Assembly (NCBI RefSeq): GCF_002742645.2
Contig: NZ_CP033875.1
Location: 2,272,001-2,336,000 of the forward strand
DNA length: 64,000 nucleotides
Source of the DNA: Caulobacter sp. FWC26
GTDB taxonomy: Bacteria > Pseudomonadota > Alphaproteobacteria > Caulobacterales > Caulobacteraceae
Reading direction: 5' to 3'
Positions 28,244-37,529 of the stretch are shown here, piece after piece. The stretch's first letter is position 1; every line of letters begins with the position of its first letter. The notes beneath the pieces were generated by a model that saw nothing but the letters and a program-made list of their open reading frames with translations, had not been told where the DNA came from and searched no databases. Both the position numbers and the translations under genes were made by a program.

Positions 28244-28360
28244 GAGAGCGCAACCAACGCTCTAGCGTATGGTGCGACCTTACGTCCGTTCCGGACGCGT
28301 GGAATCACGCGTTAGGGATTTGGTAAGCACTCAAGCTGGCAGCCCGACCAGGAAACGCCC

Positions 28361-31084
28361 ATGCGCCCCTCCGCCAAAGCCGCAGGTCTTGTTCCCGCGA
28401 TGGAATGGCGCGACCTGGAGCGCGCGGATCATGTCGAGGTCGTTTCCGCCCCCTCTTCATGGTCGGACGCCCGGGTCGAGGCCTGGCTGGATTGGGCTGG
28501 AGAGGTCGAGCCGAAGGCGCCGCTCGGCGGCGGTCCGGCGCGCTACGCGGCGCGCGTCGCGCAACTTGGTCTCTCGAAGGGCCTCTTCGGCGACAAGGCC
28601 GACGCCGACGCTTTCCGCGAGGCGTTGCTGACCACCATGCTGTCGGGGATCGCGACCCCGACCCAGGGACAGCCAAGCCTTCAGTTGCTTCCTGATATCT
28701 CGGAATTCGAATTCCAGACCCAGGCTCGCGAGATTCTGGTCAAGCGCCGGAGCGGCGATCTCGCTGTCCAGGCGGCGGCGCGCCTGAACGCCGCGCTCGA
28801 TCAGGTCGCAGACGCTGTTCGGCGCTGCCAGGGCGACAGCCGGGCCTGCTCCGACGTCCGTAAGAACCCGGCCCTGGCCCGCGCCGCGCGAAAGGCCCGC
28901 GAGCTTGGCGCTGACGACCGGACCATTCTCGACGCCATCGCCACGGCGGACATGCCCCGCCCAGCCCTCTCGGACCTGGAACGTGCGCGTGGCCCCGCGA
29001 TGGTGGCGGCGGCCATGCGCCAGGCGGTATCGGCTGGCGACGAGGCCGCTTGCCTCGCCGCGCAGCTGGGCTGGGAGACGGGCGATCTCACCCTAGCCCT
29101 GTCGCCCTTTGACGCCGACGCCCTGTCGCGAGGGGCCGCACTGGGCGCGGCGATCGACGCCAGCGCCTTTCTGGACGCCGACGGGTTCGACATCGAGCGC
29201 TTCACCTTCGTCTGCCATCTTTGGGCGACCGCGCTGGAGCTTGATCGGGGAGAACGCCCTGCCCGACTGTCCCTGGCGGGTGTCGGCGACTGCCTGCTCA
29301 GCCAGGGCTACGCGCAGACCACCGTCGAAGGTCGCGACGGCGCGGCCGCCCTGTGGGCCCTGGCCGTCGGCGCCGCGCTATCGGCCAGCGCCGAGGCGGC
29401 GGCGGTCATGGGGCAAGATCCGATCTTCGCCCAGGATCGCCAAGGCGTTCTGAAAACCATCGCCGAGCGACGCGTTCGCGCGGCCGCGCTCCGCTCAGCG
29501 CTCGCGACGGAGGCCGCCGCCGCGCTCGCGACAGCCCACGCCCTGGCGCGCAAACATGGTCTGCGCTCGGCTGCTCTGGTCGGTCCGTTCGCCGACGCGG
29601 AGGCGACGCTTCGATTGGGCGGCGCACCCGTGGGCGCTGCCGGCGCCATGGCGCCGGTGTCGGTCTCCCAAACCCTGGACGGCTTCCTGCTGCCGAGCTT
29701 CAGCCCGGCGGCCTTCGAGGCCCTTTCCAGCGAGGGTGTCGATCTCGACGCCGCCCGCCGGCATGCGCTGGGTCATGGATCGCTCACCGAAAGCCCGGCG
29801 ATCGATCACGCCATGCTGCAGGCGCGCGGCTTCACCGCCCATGAGATCGAGAAGGCCGAAAACGCCCTGCGCGAGCATCACGGCATCCGCGCCGCCTTCG
29901 CGCCCGCCGTCGTGGGCGCGGGTTTCCTCCGGGACGTGCTGGGCGCGTCGGCCGAGGATGTCGCGCGTCGCGACTTCGACACCCTGGCCTTCGCCGATTT
30001 TTCCACGACGGAGATCGCCACCGCCGAGCGTCATGCCCTGGGCGCCGGAACCCTGGGCGACTGCGAGGCGCTGAACCCCGAACTGCGCGAGGCCTTTCGC
30101 TCGGTCGAAGCGCCGGCCTTCGCCGACCGGCTGGCGATGCTGGCGGCCGTCGAGAGCTTCGCCTGCCTGCCGACTGCCGTCACAGTGCCCATCGCTCACG
30201 ACTCGCGGCCGGCGGACGCAGTCCGCGCCCAAGCAGCGGCGGCCCGCGCCGGCGTCCGCGCCCTGCGCTTGAAACGCGCGCCGACTCCGTCCGACTTCAA
30301 GCTGGATCTTCCCGAGGAGCCCACGGCCGAAGCGCCGCGCCCTGCCCCATCGCGCGAGCCGGTCGTCACCGAAAGGGTGGTCGAGAAAATCGTCGAGCGT
30401 GACCGTTCTCGACGCCGCCTGCCGGATCGCCGCAAGGGTTATATCCAGAAGGCCGCCGTGGGTGGTCACAAGGTCTATCTGCACACCGGCGAATATGAGG
30501 ATGGCGAGCTGGGCGAGCTGTTCATCGACATGCACAAGGAAGGCGCGGCCTTCCGAAGCCTGATGAACAACTTCGCCATCGCCGTTTCGCTCGGCCTGCA
30601 GCACGGCGTGCCTCTGGACGAGTTCGTCGACGCCTTCGTCTACACAAAGTTCGAGCCGGCGGGCCCTGTCACGGGCAACGACTCCATCAAGTCGGCGACC
30701 TCGATCCTGGACTACATCTTCCGCGAATTGGGGGTGTCATATCTGGGTCGCGACGACCTCGCCAATGGCGACCCCAGCGAGTTCAACGCCGACGGGCTTG
30801 GCTCCGGAAAACGTCTCTCCGACGATGACCTGGATGACGCCGAGACCGATCCTGTCCCCGCCAGTCGCTTCATATCAAAGGGCTTTTCCCGTGGAGCCAC
30901 GCCGGACAACCTGGTCTTCGCCAGCTTCGGACGTCGACGAGTCGAGGGGGCGGAGCGACCAGGCGCGGATGGCGAGATGTGTCCGGCCTGCGGCGACCTC
31001 TCGCTGGTCCGGCGCGGTGGCCTGACCGTCTGCGACACCTGCGGCGCGCAATCCGAACGCCCGGGACCGCTGGCGTCCTCGTGA
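28361..31084 (+). CDS. NrdJ-derived protein without recognisable RNR catalytic motifs (probable pseudoenzyme)
   Basis: A 907-residue protein whose C-terminal part is plainly that of vitamin B12-dependent ribonucleotide reductase. Residues about 690-795 are a TSCPD domain ([61 protein letters not shown]). A Cys4 zinc ribbon follows (C874, C877, C891, C894). Upstream segments also align in order with NrdJ as I remember it: [12 protein letters not shown] (near 87), [15 protein letters not shown] (near 170), [18 protein letters not shown] (near 277), [15 protein letters not shown] and [14 protein letters not shown] (470-500). I find no N-x-C-x-E finger loop, no NSNNSVR-like motif and no paired active-site cysteines. 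Length is about 300 below NrdJ. A regulatory or structural role is inferred. Confidence 0.8.
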   Translation: MRPSAKAAGLVPAMEWRDLERADHVEVVSAPSSWSDARVEAWLDWAGEVEPKAPLGGGPARYAARVAQLGLSKGLFGDKADADAFREALLTTMLSGIATPTQGQPSLQLLPDISEFEFQTQAREILVKRRSGDLAVQAAARLNAALDQVADAVRRCQGDSRACSDVRKNPALARAARKARELGADDRTILDAIATADMPRPALSDLERARGPAMVAAAMRQAVSAGDEAACLAAQLGWETGDLTLALSPFDADALSRGAALGAAIDASAFLDADGFDIERFTFVCHLWATALELDRGERPARLSLAGVGDCLLSQGYAQTTVEGRDGAAALWALAVGAALSASAEAAAVMGQDPIFAQDRQGVLKTIAERRVRAAALRSALATEAAAALATAHALARKHGLRSAALVGPFADAEATLRLGGAPVGAAGAMAPVSVSQTLDGFLLPSFSPAAFEALSSEGVDLDAARRHALGHGSLTESPAIDHAMLQARGFTAHEIEKAENALREHHGIRAAFAPAVVGAGFLRDVLGASAEDVARRDFDTLAFADFSTTEIATAERHALGAGTLGDCEALNPELREAFRSVEAPAFADRLAMLAAVESFACLPTAVTVPIAHDSRPADAVRAQAAAARAGVRALRLKRAPTPSDFKLDLPEEPTAEAPRPAPSREPVVTERVVEKIVERDRSRRRLPDRRKGYIQKAAVGGHKVYLHTGEYEDGELGELFIDMHKEGAAFRSLMNNFAIAVSLGLQHGVPLDEFVDAFVYTKFEPAGPVTGNDSIKSATSILDYIFRELGVSYLGRDDLANGDPSEFNADGLGSGKRLSDDDLDDAETDPVPASRFISKGFSRGATPDNLVFASFGRRRVEGAERPGADGEMCPACGDLSLVRRGGLTVCDTCGAQSERPGPLASS

Positions 31085-31100
31085 CGCCGTTCGGTTGGCG

Positions 31101-31126
31101 TTAAGCTTGCTAGCCCACGCTACAAT
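31101..31126 (+). promoter_or_regulatory. Candidate promoter for the first pentapeptide-repeat gene
   Basis: TTAAGC (31101-31106), 12 bp, then GCTACAAT (31119-31126), the same arrangement as before the M23 peptidase gene and close to the Caulobacter housekeeping promoter form. It lies 31 bp before the start codon. Confidence 0.4.
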
Positions 31127-31156
31127 GACGCCTTTTCGCTCAGGACCTGCGCCAGA

Positions 31157-31657
31157 ATGAAACCGAACGCCCTGCTCGTCGCCGCCTCGTTTGGCTTGGC
31201 GTTGTCCGCCGCGTCGCCCGTCAGCGCCCAGAACGCCGGCCAGATCGCCGCCGTGCGCAACGGCGCCCATTGCCCGCGATGCAATCTGTTCCAGGCTGAT
31301 CTCTCCAACCTGACCTTGAAGAGCAAGAACCTCGCGGGCGCGCGCCTACGGCAGGCGGATTTGTCGACCGCCATCATGAACCGAACCAGCTTCGCCGGTG
31401 GCGATCTGCGAGACGTCAACGCCTACGGCGCAGTGTTCACCGGCGCCAGCTTCGCGCGCGCGGACCTCACCAACGCCAGCTTCGTCGGCGCCTATCTGCA
31501 AGGCGCCAACCTGTCGGGAGCGAAGCTTTCGGGTGTCAATTTCTCCGGCGCCGAAATGGACCGCGCGATGGGTCTGAAACAAGGGCAGTTGAGTCAGGCT
31601 TGCGGCGACGACTCCACATTGCTGCCACGCGGCCTGTCCATTCCCCGCTGCCGTTAA
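31157..31657 (+). CDS. Secreted pentapeptide-repeat protein, short paralogue
   Basis: A 166-residue protein with a cleavable signal peptide (MKPNALLVAASFGLALSAAS, about 1-24). It has an N-terminal CPRC pair (near residue 40), then about 16 pentapeptide repeats of the A(D/N)LXX type (ADLSN, ADLTN, ANLSG) forming a right-handed quadrilateral beta-helix. The tail QLSQACGDDSTLLPRGLSIPRC is nearly repeated in the next gene. Cysteines at both ends suggest disulfides in the periplasm. Function is unknown; it is probably not a gyrase-mimic because it is exported. Confidence 0.88.
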   Translation: MKPNALLVAASFGLALSAASPVSAQNAGQIAAVRNGAHCPRCNLFQADLSNLTLKSKNLAGARLRQADLSTAIMNRTSFAGGDLRDVNAYGAVFTGASFARADLTNASFVGAYLQGANLSGAKLSGVNFSGAEMDRAMGLKQGQLSQACGDDSTLLPRGLSIPRCR

Positions 31658-31751
31658 ATCCCCGTCATTACCGCGATTTAAGTGGTCTCTGGTCCTTCGA
31701 CGGTTCAAACCGTAACTCACACAGTCGCGTATGGACTGCACGGAGAAGTCT

Positions 31752-32624
31752 ATGTCCCGCTTGGGCGTTTCCATCGCCGCCTTGACGCTGAGCTTGCTGG
31801 CCATGACCAGCCAGGCCCATGCGCGTGGCGAAGATAAGGATGTCGCCCGACTGACGTCCTTTGGCGGCATGTGCGCCAACTGCGATCTCGCCGGCCGCAA
31901 GCTGATGAACGCCAAGTTCACCGGTGCGAACTTCAGCAAGGCCGTGCTGATCGGCGCCGACCTGCGCGGCGCGATGTTCTACGGTTCGGACTTCGGCTGG
32001 GCCGACCTCAGCCGCGCCGACCTGCGCGGCGCCGAGATGCGCGGCGCCAACTTCACTCGCGCTAACTTCACCGACGCCCGCATGTCTGGGGTCGAGAGCA
32101 GCGGCGCCAATTTCACCCAGGCCGCTCTGGTTCGTGTGGATCTTTCCTCATCCGAGTTGCACGCCGCCAACATGGTCGGCGCCAACCTGAATAAGGCCCG
32201 TTTCACCAACGCGGAACTGATCGCCGCCAACCTGTCGGGCTCCAATGCGCGCGACGCCGACTTCTCGAACGCCGACATCAATCACGCCAACTTTCAAGGC
32301 GCGCGCTTCGACGGCGCCCGGTTCCAGAACGCCGACCTGACCGGCTCGAACCTGCGCGGCGCAATCTTCAACGGCGCGGACTTTCGCAACGCCGACCTGA
32401 CCATGGTCAATCTCGCCGGCGCCGATCTGTCGAGCGCGCGAGGCCTGGATCAGGAGCAGTTGGACGAGGCCTGCGGCGACAGCAGCACGCGCCTGCCGTC
32501 GGGGCTGAGCGTCCGTCCCTGCAATGGCTTGCGCGGCGGCCAGCATTTCATGCTGTTGCGTGCAGTCCCCAAGGCGCCCCCGGCCCCGCCGGCGCCGCCG
32601 AAGCCGCCAAAGTCTTCGCGATAA
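31752..32624 (+). CDS. Secreted pentapeptide-repeat protein, long paralogue
   Basis: A 290-residue paralogue of the preceding gene. The signal peptide is MSRLGVSIAALTLSLLAMTSQAHA-like (about 1-24, split here only by description). An N-terminal CANC pair is followed by a long pentapeptide-repeat helix of roughly 36 repeats (ADLRG, ANFTR, ANLNK). A shared tail with QLDEACGDSSTRLPSGLS follows, then a Pro/Ala/Lys-rich C-terminus (PPAPPAPPKPPK). I chose ATG 31752; an upstream ATG at 31731 adds seven residues before the signal. The pair probably arose by tandem duplication. A periplasmic structural or binding role is possible, but nothing more is shown. Confidence 0.88.
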   Translation: MSRLGVSIAALTLSLLAMTSQAHARGEDKDVARLTSFGGMCANCDLAGRKLMNAKFTGANFSKAVLIGADLRGAMFYGSDFGWADLSRADLRGAEMRGANFTRANFTDARMSGVESSGANFTQAALVRVDLSSSELHAANMVGANLNKARFTNAELIAANLSGSNARDADFSNADINHANFQGARFDGARFQNADLTGSNLRGAIFNGADFRNADLTMVNLAGADLSSARGLDQEQLDEACGDSSTRLPSGLSVRPCNGLRGGQHFMLLRAVPKAPPAPPAPPKPPKSSR

Positions 32625-32646
32625 TCAACGATCATCGGTACAAACA

Positions 32647-32682
32647 AAAAAGCCCTCCGGCCTGGTGACCGGAGGGCTTTTT
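32647..32682. terminator. Bidirectional terminator between pentapeptide gene and aspS
   Basis: A 14-bp stem (32647-32660 with 32669-32682), bounded by A and T runs. On the minus strand the hairpin is followed by TTTTTTGTTT, so it ends aspS as well. Confidence 0.95.
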
Positions 32683-32702
32683 CGCAGACGACTGATCCGA
32701 CG

Positions 32703-34532
32703 CTAGACCTTGATCGGGGGGGCGGTGCGGATGTGCAGCTCCTTGAGCTGCTTGTCGAGCACGTTGGCCGGTGCGTTCATCAGCAGGTCCTGGCCCTGCT
32801 GGTTCAGCGGGAAGGCGATCACTTCGCGGATGGCGACCTGGTCGGCCAGCAGCATGACGATGCGGTCGATGCCGGGCGCCAGACCGCCGTGCGGCGGCGC
32901 GCCATAGCGGAAGGCGTTGAGCATGCCGCCGAACTGCTCCTCGACCACTTCGGGGCCGTAGCCGGCGGTGGCGAAGGCCTTCAGCATGATCTCCGGCTTG
33001 TGGTTCCGGATCGCGCCCGAGCACAGCTCGTAACCGTTGCAGACGATGTCGTACTGGTAGGCGCGGATGATCAGCGGATCCTGGGTCTCCAGGGCCTCCA
33101 GACCACCCTGCGGCATCGAGAACGGATTGTGGCTGAAGTCGACCTTCTTCTCGTCCTCGTTCCACTCGAACATCGGGAAGTCCACAATCCAGCAGAACTT
33201 GAACTGGTTCTCGTCAACCAGCTTCAGCTCCGTGCCGACGCGCGTGCGGGCCAGGCCCGCGAACTTGGCGAACACGGCCGGGTCGCCGGCCACAAAGAAG
33301 GCGGCGTCACCGGCGCCAAGGCCCAGCGATTCCATGAGGGCTTGGGTCGGCTCGCCCAGGTTCTTAGCGATCGGGCCGCCCCAGCCGCCCTGGTCTTCCG
33401 ACCAGAAGACGTAGCCGAGACCCGGCTGGCCTTCGCCTTGGGCCCAGCTGTTCATGCGGTCGCAGAAGGCGCGGCTGCCGCCGGTCGGGGCCGGAATCGC
33501 CCAGACCTGATTCTTGACGTCGGCGCCCAGGATCTTGGCGAACAGGCCAAAGCCGCCGTTCCGGAAGTGCTCCGAGACGTTCTGCATCTTGATGGGATTG
33601 CGCAGGTCCGGCTTGTCGCTGCCGTACCAGGCCATCGCCTGAGCATAGGTCAGGCGCTCGAAGCCCTTGTGCTCGAACGATTGGCCAAAGTCGTTGGTGA
33701 AGGTGTGGGTCTGGTCGATCGGCGACACCGGCTTACCGTTCGAGAACTCCTCGAACACGCCATGCATCACCGGCTCGATCGCCGCAAACACGTCTTCCTG
33801 CGTGACGAAGCTCATTTCGACGTCGAGTTGGTAGAATTCCAGCGAACGGTCGGCGCGCAGGTCTTCATCGCGGAAGCAGGGCGCGATCTGGAAGTAGCGA
33901 TCGAAGCCCGAGACCATCAGCAGCTGCTTGAACTGCTGGGGCGCCTGGGGCAGCGCGTAGAACTTTTCGGGGTGCAGACGCGACGGCACCAGGAAGTCGC
34001 GCGCACCTTCCGGCGAGCTGGCCGTCAGGATCGGCGTCTGGAACTCGTTGAAGCCCTGCGCAAACATGCGGTTGCGGATCGACTGAATCACGCGCGAGCG
34101 CAGGACGATGTTCTTGTGCAGCGTCTCGCGACGCAGGTCGAGATAGCGGTGCTTGAGGCGGATCTCTTCCGGATAGTCCGGCTCGCCAAAGACCGGCAGC
34201 GGCAGTTCGGCGGCCTCGGACAGCACCTCCACGGCCGAAACGCGGATCTCGATCTCACCGGTCGGAAGGTTCGGATTCACGACGCTGGCGTCGCGGGCGA
34301 TGACCTCGCCGTCGACGCGGATCACGCTCTCGGCGCGGAGGCGTTCGACGACGTTGAAGCCGGGCGTTTCGGGGTGCAGGACCAGCTGGGTCAGGCCATA
34401 ATGGTCGCGCAGGTCGATGAAGACCAGACCGCCGTGGTCGCGCTTGCGATGGATCCAGCCCGACAGCCGCACGGCCGCGCCGGTGTCGGAAGCGCGCAGA
34501 GCGCCGCAGTTATGGGTGCGATAGGCGTGCAT
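32703..34532 (-). CDS. aspS: Aspartyl-tRNA synthetase (probably non-discriminating)
   Basis: Class IIb synthetase of 609 residues. The N-terminal OB anticodon-binding domain ([26 protein letters not shown]) is followed by the catalytic domain with motif 2 ([25 protein letters not shown] in outline) and motif 3 ([14 protein letters not shown]), and a GAD insert of the bacterial type. The chosen start [16 protein letters not shown] fits the family; an ATG at 34541 would add three residues. Alphaproteobacterial AspRS often also charges tRNA-Asn for the GatCAB route, but that cannot be read directly here. The neighbour upstream is tpiA, 124 bp away. Confidence 0.94.
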   Translation of the reverse strand: MHAYRTHNCGALRASDTGAAVRLSGWIHRKRDHGGLVFIDLRDHYGLTQLVLHPETPGFNVVERLRAESVIRVDGEVIARDASVVNPNLPTGEIEIRVSAVEVLSEAAELPLPVFGEPDYPEEIRLKHRYLDLRRETLHKNIVLRSRVIQSIRNRMFAQGFNEFQTPILTASSPEGARDFLVPSRLHPEKFYALPQAPQQFKQLLMVSGFDRYFQIAPCFRDEDLRADRSLEFYQLDVEMSFVTQEDVFAAIEPVMHGVFEEFSNGKPVSPIDQTHTFTNDFGQSFEHKGFERLTYAQAMAWYGSDKPDLRNPIKMQNVSEHFRNGGFGLFAKILGADVKNQVWAIPAPTGGSRAFCDRMNSWAQGEGQPGLGYVFWSEDQGGWGGPIAKNLGEPTQALMESLGLGAGDAAFFVAGDPAVFAKFAGLARTRVGTELKLVDENQFKFCWIVDFPMFEWNEDEKKVDFSHNPFSMPQGGLEALETQDPLIIRAYQYDIVCNGYELCSGAIRNHKPEIMLKAFATAGYGPEVVEEQFGGMLNAFRYGAPPHGGLAPGIDRIVMLLADQVAIREVIAFPLNQQGQDLLMNAPANVLDKQLKELHIRTAPPIKV

Positions 34533-34615
34533 GGAGGTCATGAAAGTCTTGAATACGCGCTGATTTGCAAGGCGCGGTAAGGCGCACGTGGGCGCCGCGA
34601 TGTCAAGGATTCTGG

Positions 34616-34645
34616 GACGGACCGTGCGCAGGCACGGCCCGTCCT
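34616..34645. terminator. Possible weak terminator between tpiA and aspS
   Basis: An imperfect hairpin GGACGG-ACCGTGC / GCACGG-CCCGTCC spans this stretch right after the tpiA stop, but no T run follows on the minus strand. It may be only a stabilising structure. Confidence 0.35.
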
Positions 34646-34656
34646 TGGAAGAAGCT

Positions 34657-35424
34657 TCAGGTCCTAGCCGCGCGGATAATCGCCAGAAAGTCACTCGCTT
34701 TCAACGAAGCGCCGCCGACAAGCGCGCCCCCGACCTCGGGCGCCGAGAGAATCTGGCCGGCGTTCTCTGGCTTTACCGAGCCGCCGTAGAGGATCGGCAC
34801 AAGCGCGCCCTCCTCACCGAAGATCGACACGAGCTCGGCGCGGATCGCCGCGTGCATTTCGACAATGTTGTCGACCGACGCGGTTTTGCCCGTGCCGATC
34901 GCCCACAGCGGCTCATAGGCGACGCCAAAGGCTTTACCAGCCAACGTGGCGGGCAGCGACTCGCGCACCTGCTGAACGACAAAGCACACGGCGTCGCCCG
35001 CTTCGCGCGTCGCCAGCGTCTCTCCGACACAGACGATCGGCTCCAGCCCCGCCGCGATGGCGGCTTCGGCCTTGCTCGCCACCCGCGCAGAGGTTTCGCC
35101 GTGATCGGTGCGCCGTTCGGAGTGGCCGCAGATCACCAGTTTTCCGCCTGCGTCGGCGATCATCTCGGCGGCGATGTCGCCGGTATGCGCGCCGCTAGTT
35201 TTCTCGTGACAATCCTGTCCGCCCGTCAGGACCTGGGACCCTTCCAGCGCTTGGCTGAGGCGGTCCAGGAGGGTGGCGGGAGGAAAGATGGCGATGCGGG
35301 CGACCGCCGGCTCGGCTTCGAGAGCCGCAGCCACGGCGCGGGCCTCTTCGAGCGCGGCCGAAAGGCCGTTCATCTTCCAGTTTCCGGCGATCAGCGGCCG
35401 GGGCGTCGTGCTTGAAAGGGTCAT
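34657..35424 (-). CDS. tpiA: Triosephosphate isomerase
   Basis: TIM-barrel enzyme of 255 residues interconverting dihydroxyacetone phosphate and glyceraldehyde-3-phosphate. The active-site Asn-x-Lys is in AGNWKMNG, the electrophilic His in VICGHSERR, the catalytic Glu in [12 protein letters not shown] (with the loop 6 IGTGKTA lid), and the phosphate grip in [10 protein letters not shown]. All are intact and the length is normal. It is divergent from the PpiD-like gene, with 140 bp between starts that must hold both promoters. Confidence 0.97.
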   Translation of the reverse strand: MTLSSTTPRPLIAGNWKMNGLSAALEEARAVAAALEAEPAVARIAIFPPATLLDRLSQALEGSQVLTGGQDCHEKTSGAHTGDIAAEMIADAGGKLVICGHSERRTDHGETSARVASKAEAAIAAGLEPIVCVGETLATREAGDAVCFVVQQVRESLPATLAGKAFGVAYEPLWAIGTGKTASVDNIVEMHAAIRAELVSIFGEEGALVPILYGGSVKPENAGQILSAPEVGGALVGGASLKASDFLAIIRAART

Positions 35425-35564
35425 GAGCGCCTTCTTGGGGTCATGCTCCTTTGGGAAGTCAAGCCCACGCCGCTTGCCCCCTCGCCTGCGGCTCTACTAT
35501 ACCCGCTTGCTCTCGATCCTCGCGCCCGCAGGCGCGATGGTCCGTCTGGAAGGTTTTCGCGCTC

Positions 35565-37529
35565 ATGCTCGCCGGTTTCCGCAAACTCGCCAAATCACCC
35601 TTCGCGGTCGTGCTCTTTGGCCTGCTGATCGTCAGCTTCGCCGTGTTCGGCATCAGCGACGTGTTCAAGGGACCCAAGGGATCGGGCGTCATTAGCGCCG
35701 GGTCGCGCTCCATGAGCGCCGCCGACTTCAAGCAGCGCTTCGACAACTATCGCAAGGCCATGGAGCAGCGGAACGGCACGACCCTGACGCCGGACCAGGC
35801 CGTCGAGCAAGGCGTTGATCGCCAGATCGTCCAGGAACTGATGCTCCAGGAGTCGTTGGCCGCCGCCCTCCAGCAAGCGGGCGTCGCGCCGTCTGACAAG
35901 CTGGTCGCCGACACGGTGCATCAGCAGATGAGCCAGTTGCCGCCGACGACGCGTCCTTTCGATCCGATCACCGGCAAGTTTGATTCCCGCGCTTACGCGG
36001 CTCTGATGCAGCAAAACGGCATCACGCCGCAGGCTTACGAGGCTTCGCTGCGCGACGAGATCGCCCAAACGCATTTCTTCTCCGCCATCGCCGACGGCCT
36101 GAAAGCGCCGCGCATCTACGCCGCGCTGCAAGGCGCTTACCTGCTGGAAGCGCGTGACATCTCAGCCTTCGCGGTGAACCCGGCCTCGGTCCAGCGCCCC
36201 GGCGCCCCGACCGACGCGCAGCTGATGGCGTTCATGAAAGAGAACGCCGACCGCCTGACGCGCCCCGAGACGCGCGTGCTGTCGATCATGCGCGTCAGCG
36301 CACCCGCCTTGGAACCGACGGTGACCGTCGATCCGGCCGAGGTCCAGAAGGCCTTCGACTTCCGCAAGGACAGCCTGGCCAAGCCCGAGACGCGGACCAT
36401 CATCCAGATCGCCGCGCCTGACGCGAAGGCCGCTGCGACGATCTCACAGCGTCTGGCCAAGGGCGAAGACCCGGCCGCCGTCGCCAAGGCCTACGGCAAG
36501 ACCCCGCTGGTCCTGACGGACAAGCCGAAGACCGCCGTGCCGGACCGCAAGGTCGCCGAAGCCGCCTTCGCCCTGGCCGCTGGCCAGGTCAGCGGACCGA
36601 TCACCGGCGATCTAGGCGTCGCCGTCGTCAAGGTCACCAAGATCAATCCGGGCGCGGTCGCCACGCTGGAAAGCGTGCGTCCGCAGATCGAGGCCGAGGT
36701 TCGCGCTCAGGCGGCTCAGGCCAAGGCCTATGACCAGACCCAGACCTATCAGGATGCGCGAGACGCCGGCGCCGACCTCGTCTCGGCCGCCAGCAAGGCC
36801 GGGGCCCTGGTCATCACGACCGCTCCCGTCACGGCGCAAGGAACCGACCAGATGGGGCAGCCGGTCGCCGGCCTGACGCCCGATATTGTCAAGACGGCGT
36901 TCGACCTGTCGCAGGGCGGCGAGAGCGAATTGGTCGAACTGGGCAAGGGCGACTATTACGCCGTGCGCGTCGAGCGCATCGTTCCGGCGGCGCTGCCACC
37001 TCTGGCCGAAATCAAGCCGCAGCTAACCGCCGTCTGGATGGGCCAGGAAATGGCCAAGCGCATGAAGGCCAAGGCCGATGAGCTGGCGGCGCGCGTCAAG
37101 AAGGGTGAGAGCCTGGAAACGGTCGCCGCCTCGGCGCAATCGAAGGTCCAGAAGATCCCGGGGGGCCTGACCCGCCAGAACGCCCAGCAACATATGGGCC
37201 TGGGAACCGAGTTCCTCGGCGCCGCCTTCACCGCCAAACCCGGCGCGATCTTCACCGCCCGCGCCGGCCAGCAGGGCGAAGCGTATGTGGTCGCCAAGCT
37301 CGATGCGGTTCGCGCCGCGCCGACGGCGAATGTCGCGCAGATTGCGGTGCTCACCGAGGGCCAAGCCGCCAATGGCTTGATGCGGGATCTGGCCGAGGCC
37401 ACGCGCCTGGTCGCCAAGACCCAGATGAAGACTAAGAGCAACCTCACCCTGGCGCGTCAGGCGATCGGAGTCGACACCGACGCCCTGGCCAAGGCCGAAG
37501 CCGCCAAGGCCGGAAAGAAGGCCGAGTAA
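35565..37529 (+). CDS. PpiD-like peptidyl-prolyl isomerase, membrane anchored
   Basis: Periplasmic foldase of 654 residues anchored by an N-terminal helix (KSPFAVVLFGLLIVSFAVFG, about 9-28). It has a SurA_N-type chaperone domain (about 35-180), a parvulin-like PPIase region in the middle (about 265-390, with EDPAAVAKAYGKTPL and AFALAAGQVSGPI), and a further helical C-terminal part. Start MLAGFRKLAKSPF is the usual PpiD beginning; the frame is open 38 codons upstream without family features. Its TAA overlaps the trpE ATG (TAATG), an unusual translational link between a foldase and tryptophan synthesis. Confidence 0.92.
   Translation: MLAGFRKLAKSPFAVVLFGLLIVSFAVFGISDVFKGPKGSGVISAGSRSMSAADFKQRFDNYRKAMEQRNGTTLTPDQAVEQGVDRQIVQELMLQESLAAALQQAGVAPSDKLVADTVHQQMSQLPPTTRPFDPITGKFDSRAYAALMQQNGITPQAYEASLRDEIAQTHFFSAIADGLKAPRIYAALQGAYLLEARDISAFAVNPASVQRPGAPTDAQLMAFMKENADRLTRPETRVLSIMRVSAPALEPTVTVDPAEVQKAFDFRKDSLAKPETRTIIQIAAPDAKAAATISQRLAKGEDPAAVAKAYGKTPLVLTDKPKTAVPDRKVAEAAFALAAGQVSGPITGDLGVAVVKVTKINPGAVATLESVRPQIEAEVRAQAAQAKAYDQTQTYQDARDAGADLVSAASKAGALVITTAPVTAQGTDQMGQPVAGLTPDIVKTAFDLSQGGESELVELGKGDYYAVRVERIVPAALPPLAEIKPQLTAVWMGQEMAKRMKAKADELAARVKKGESLETVAASAQSKVQKIPGGLTRQNAQQHMGLGTEFLGAAFTAKPGAIFTARAGQQGEAYVVAKLDAVRAAPTANVAQIAVLTEGQAANGLMRDLAEATRLVAKTQMKTKSNLTLARQAIGVDTDALAKAEAAKAGKKAE

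Noticed and set aside
28083..28360. A tRNA or small RNA gene in the gap before the NrdJ-derived gene
   Set aside because: No cloverleaf, no T-loop GTTCGA-type motif in a proper context, and no terminator; the NrdR-like repeats explain the conserved-looking part better.
32733..34580. A 615-codon open frame antisense to aspS
   Set aside because: Shadow frame; the sense strand encodes all class II synthetase motifs.
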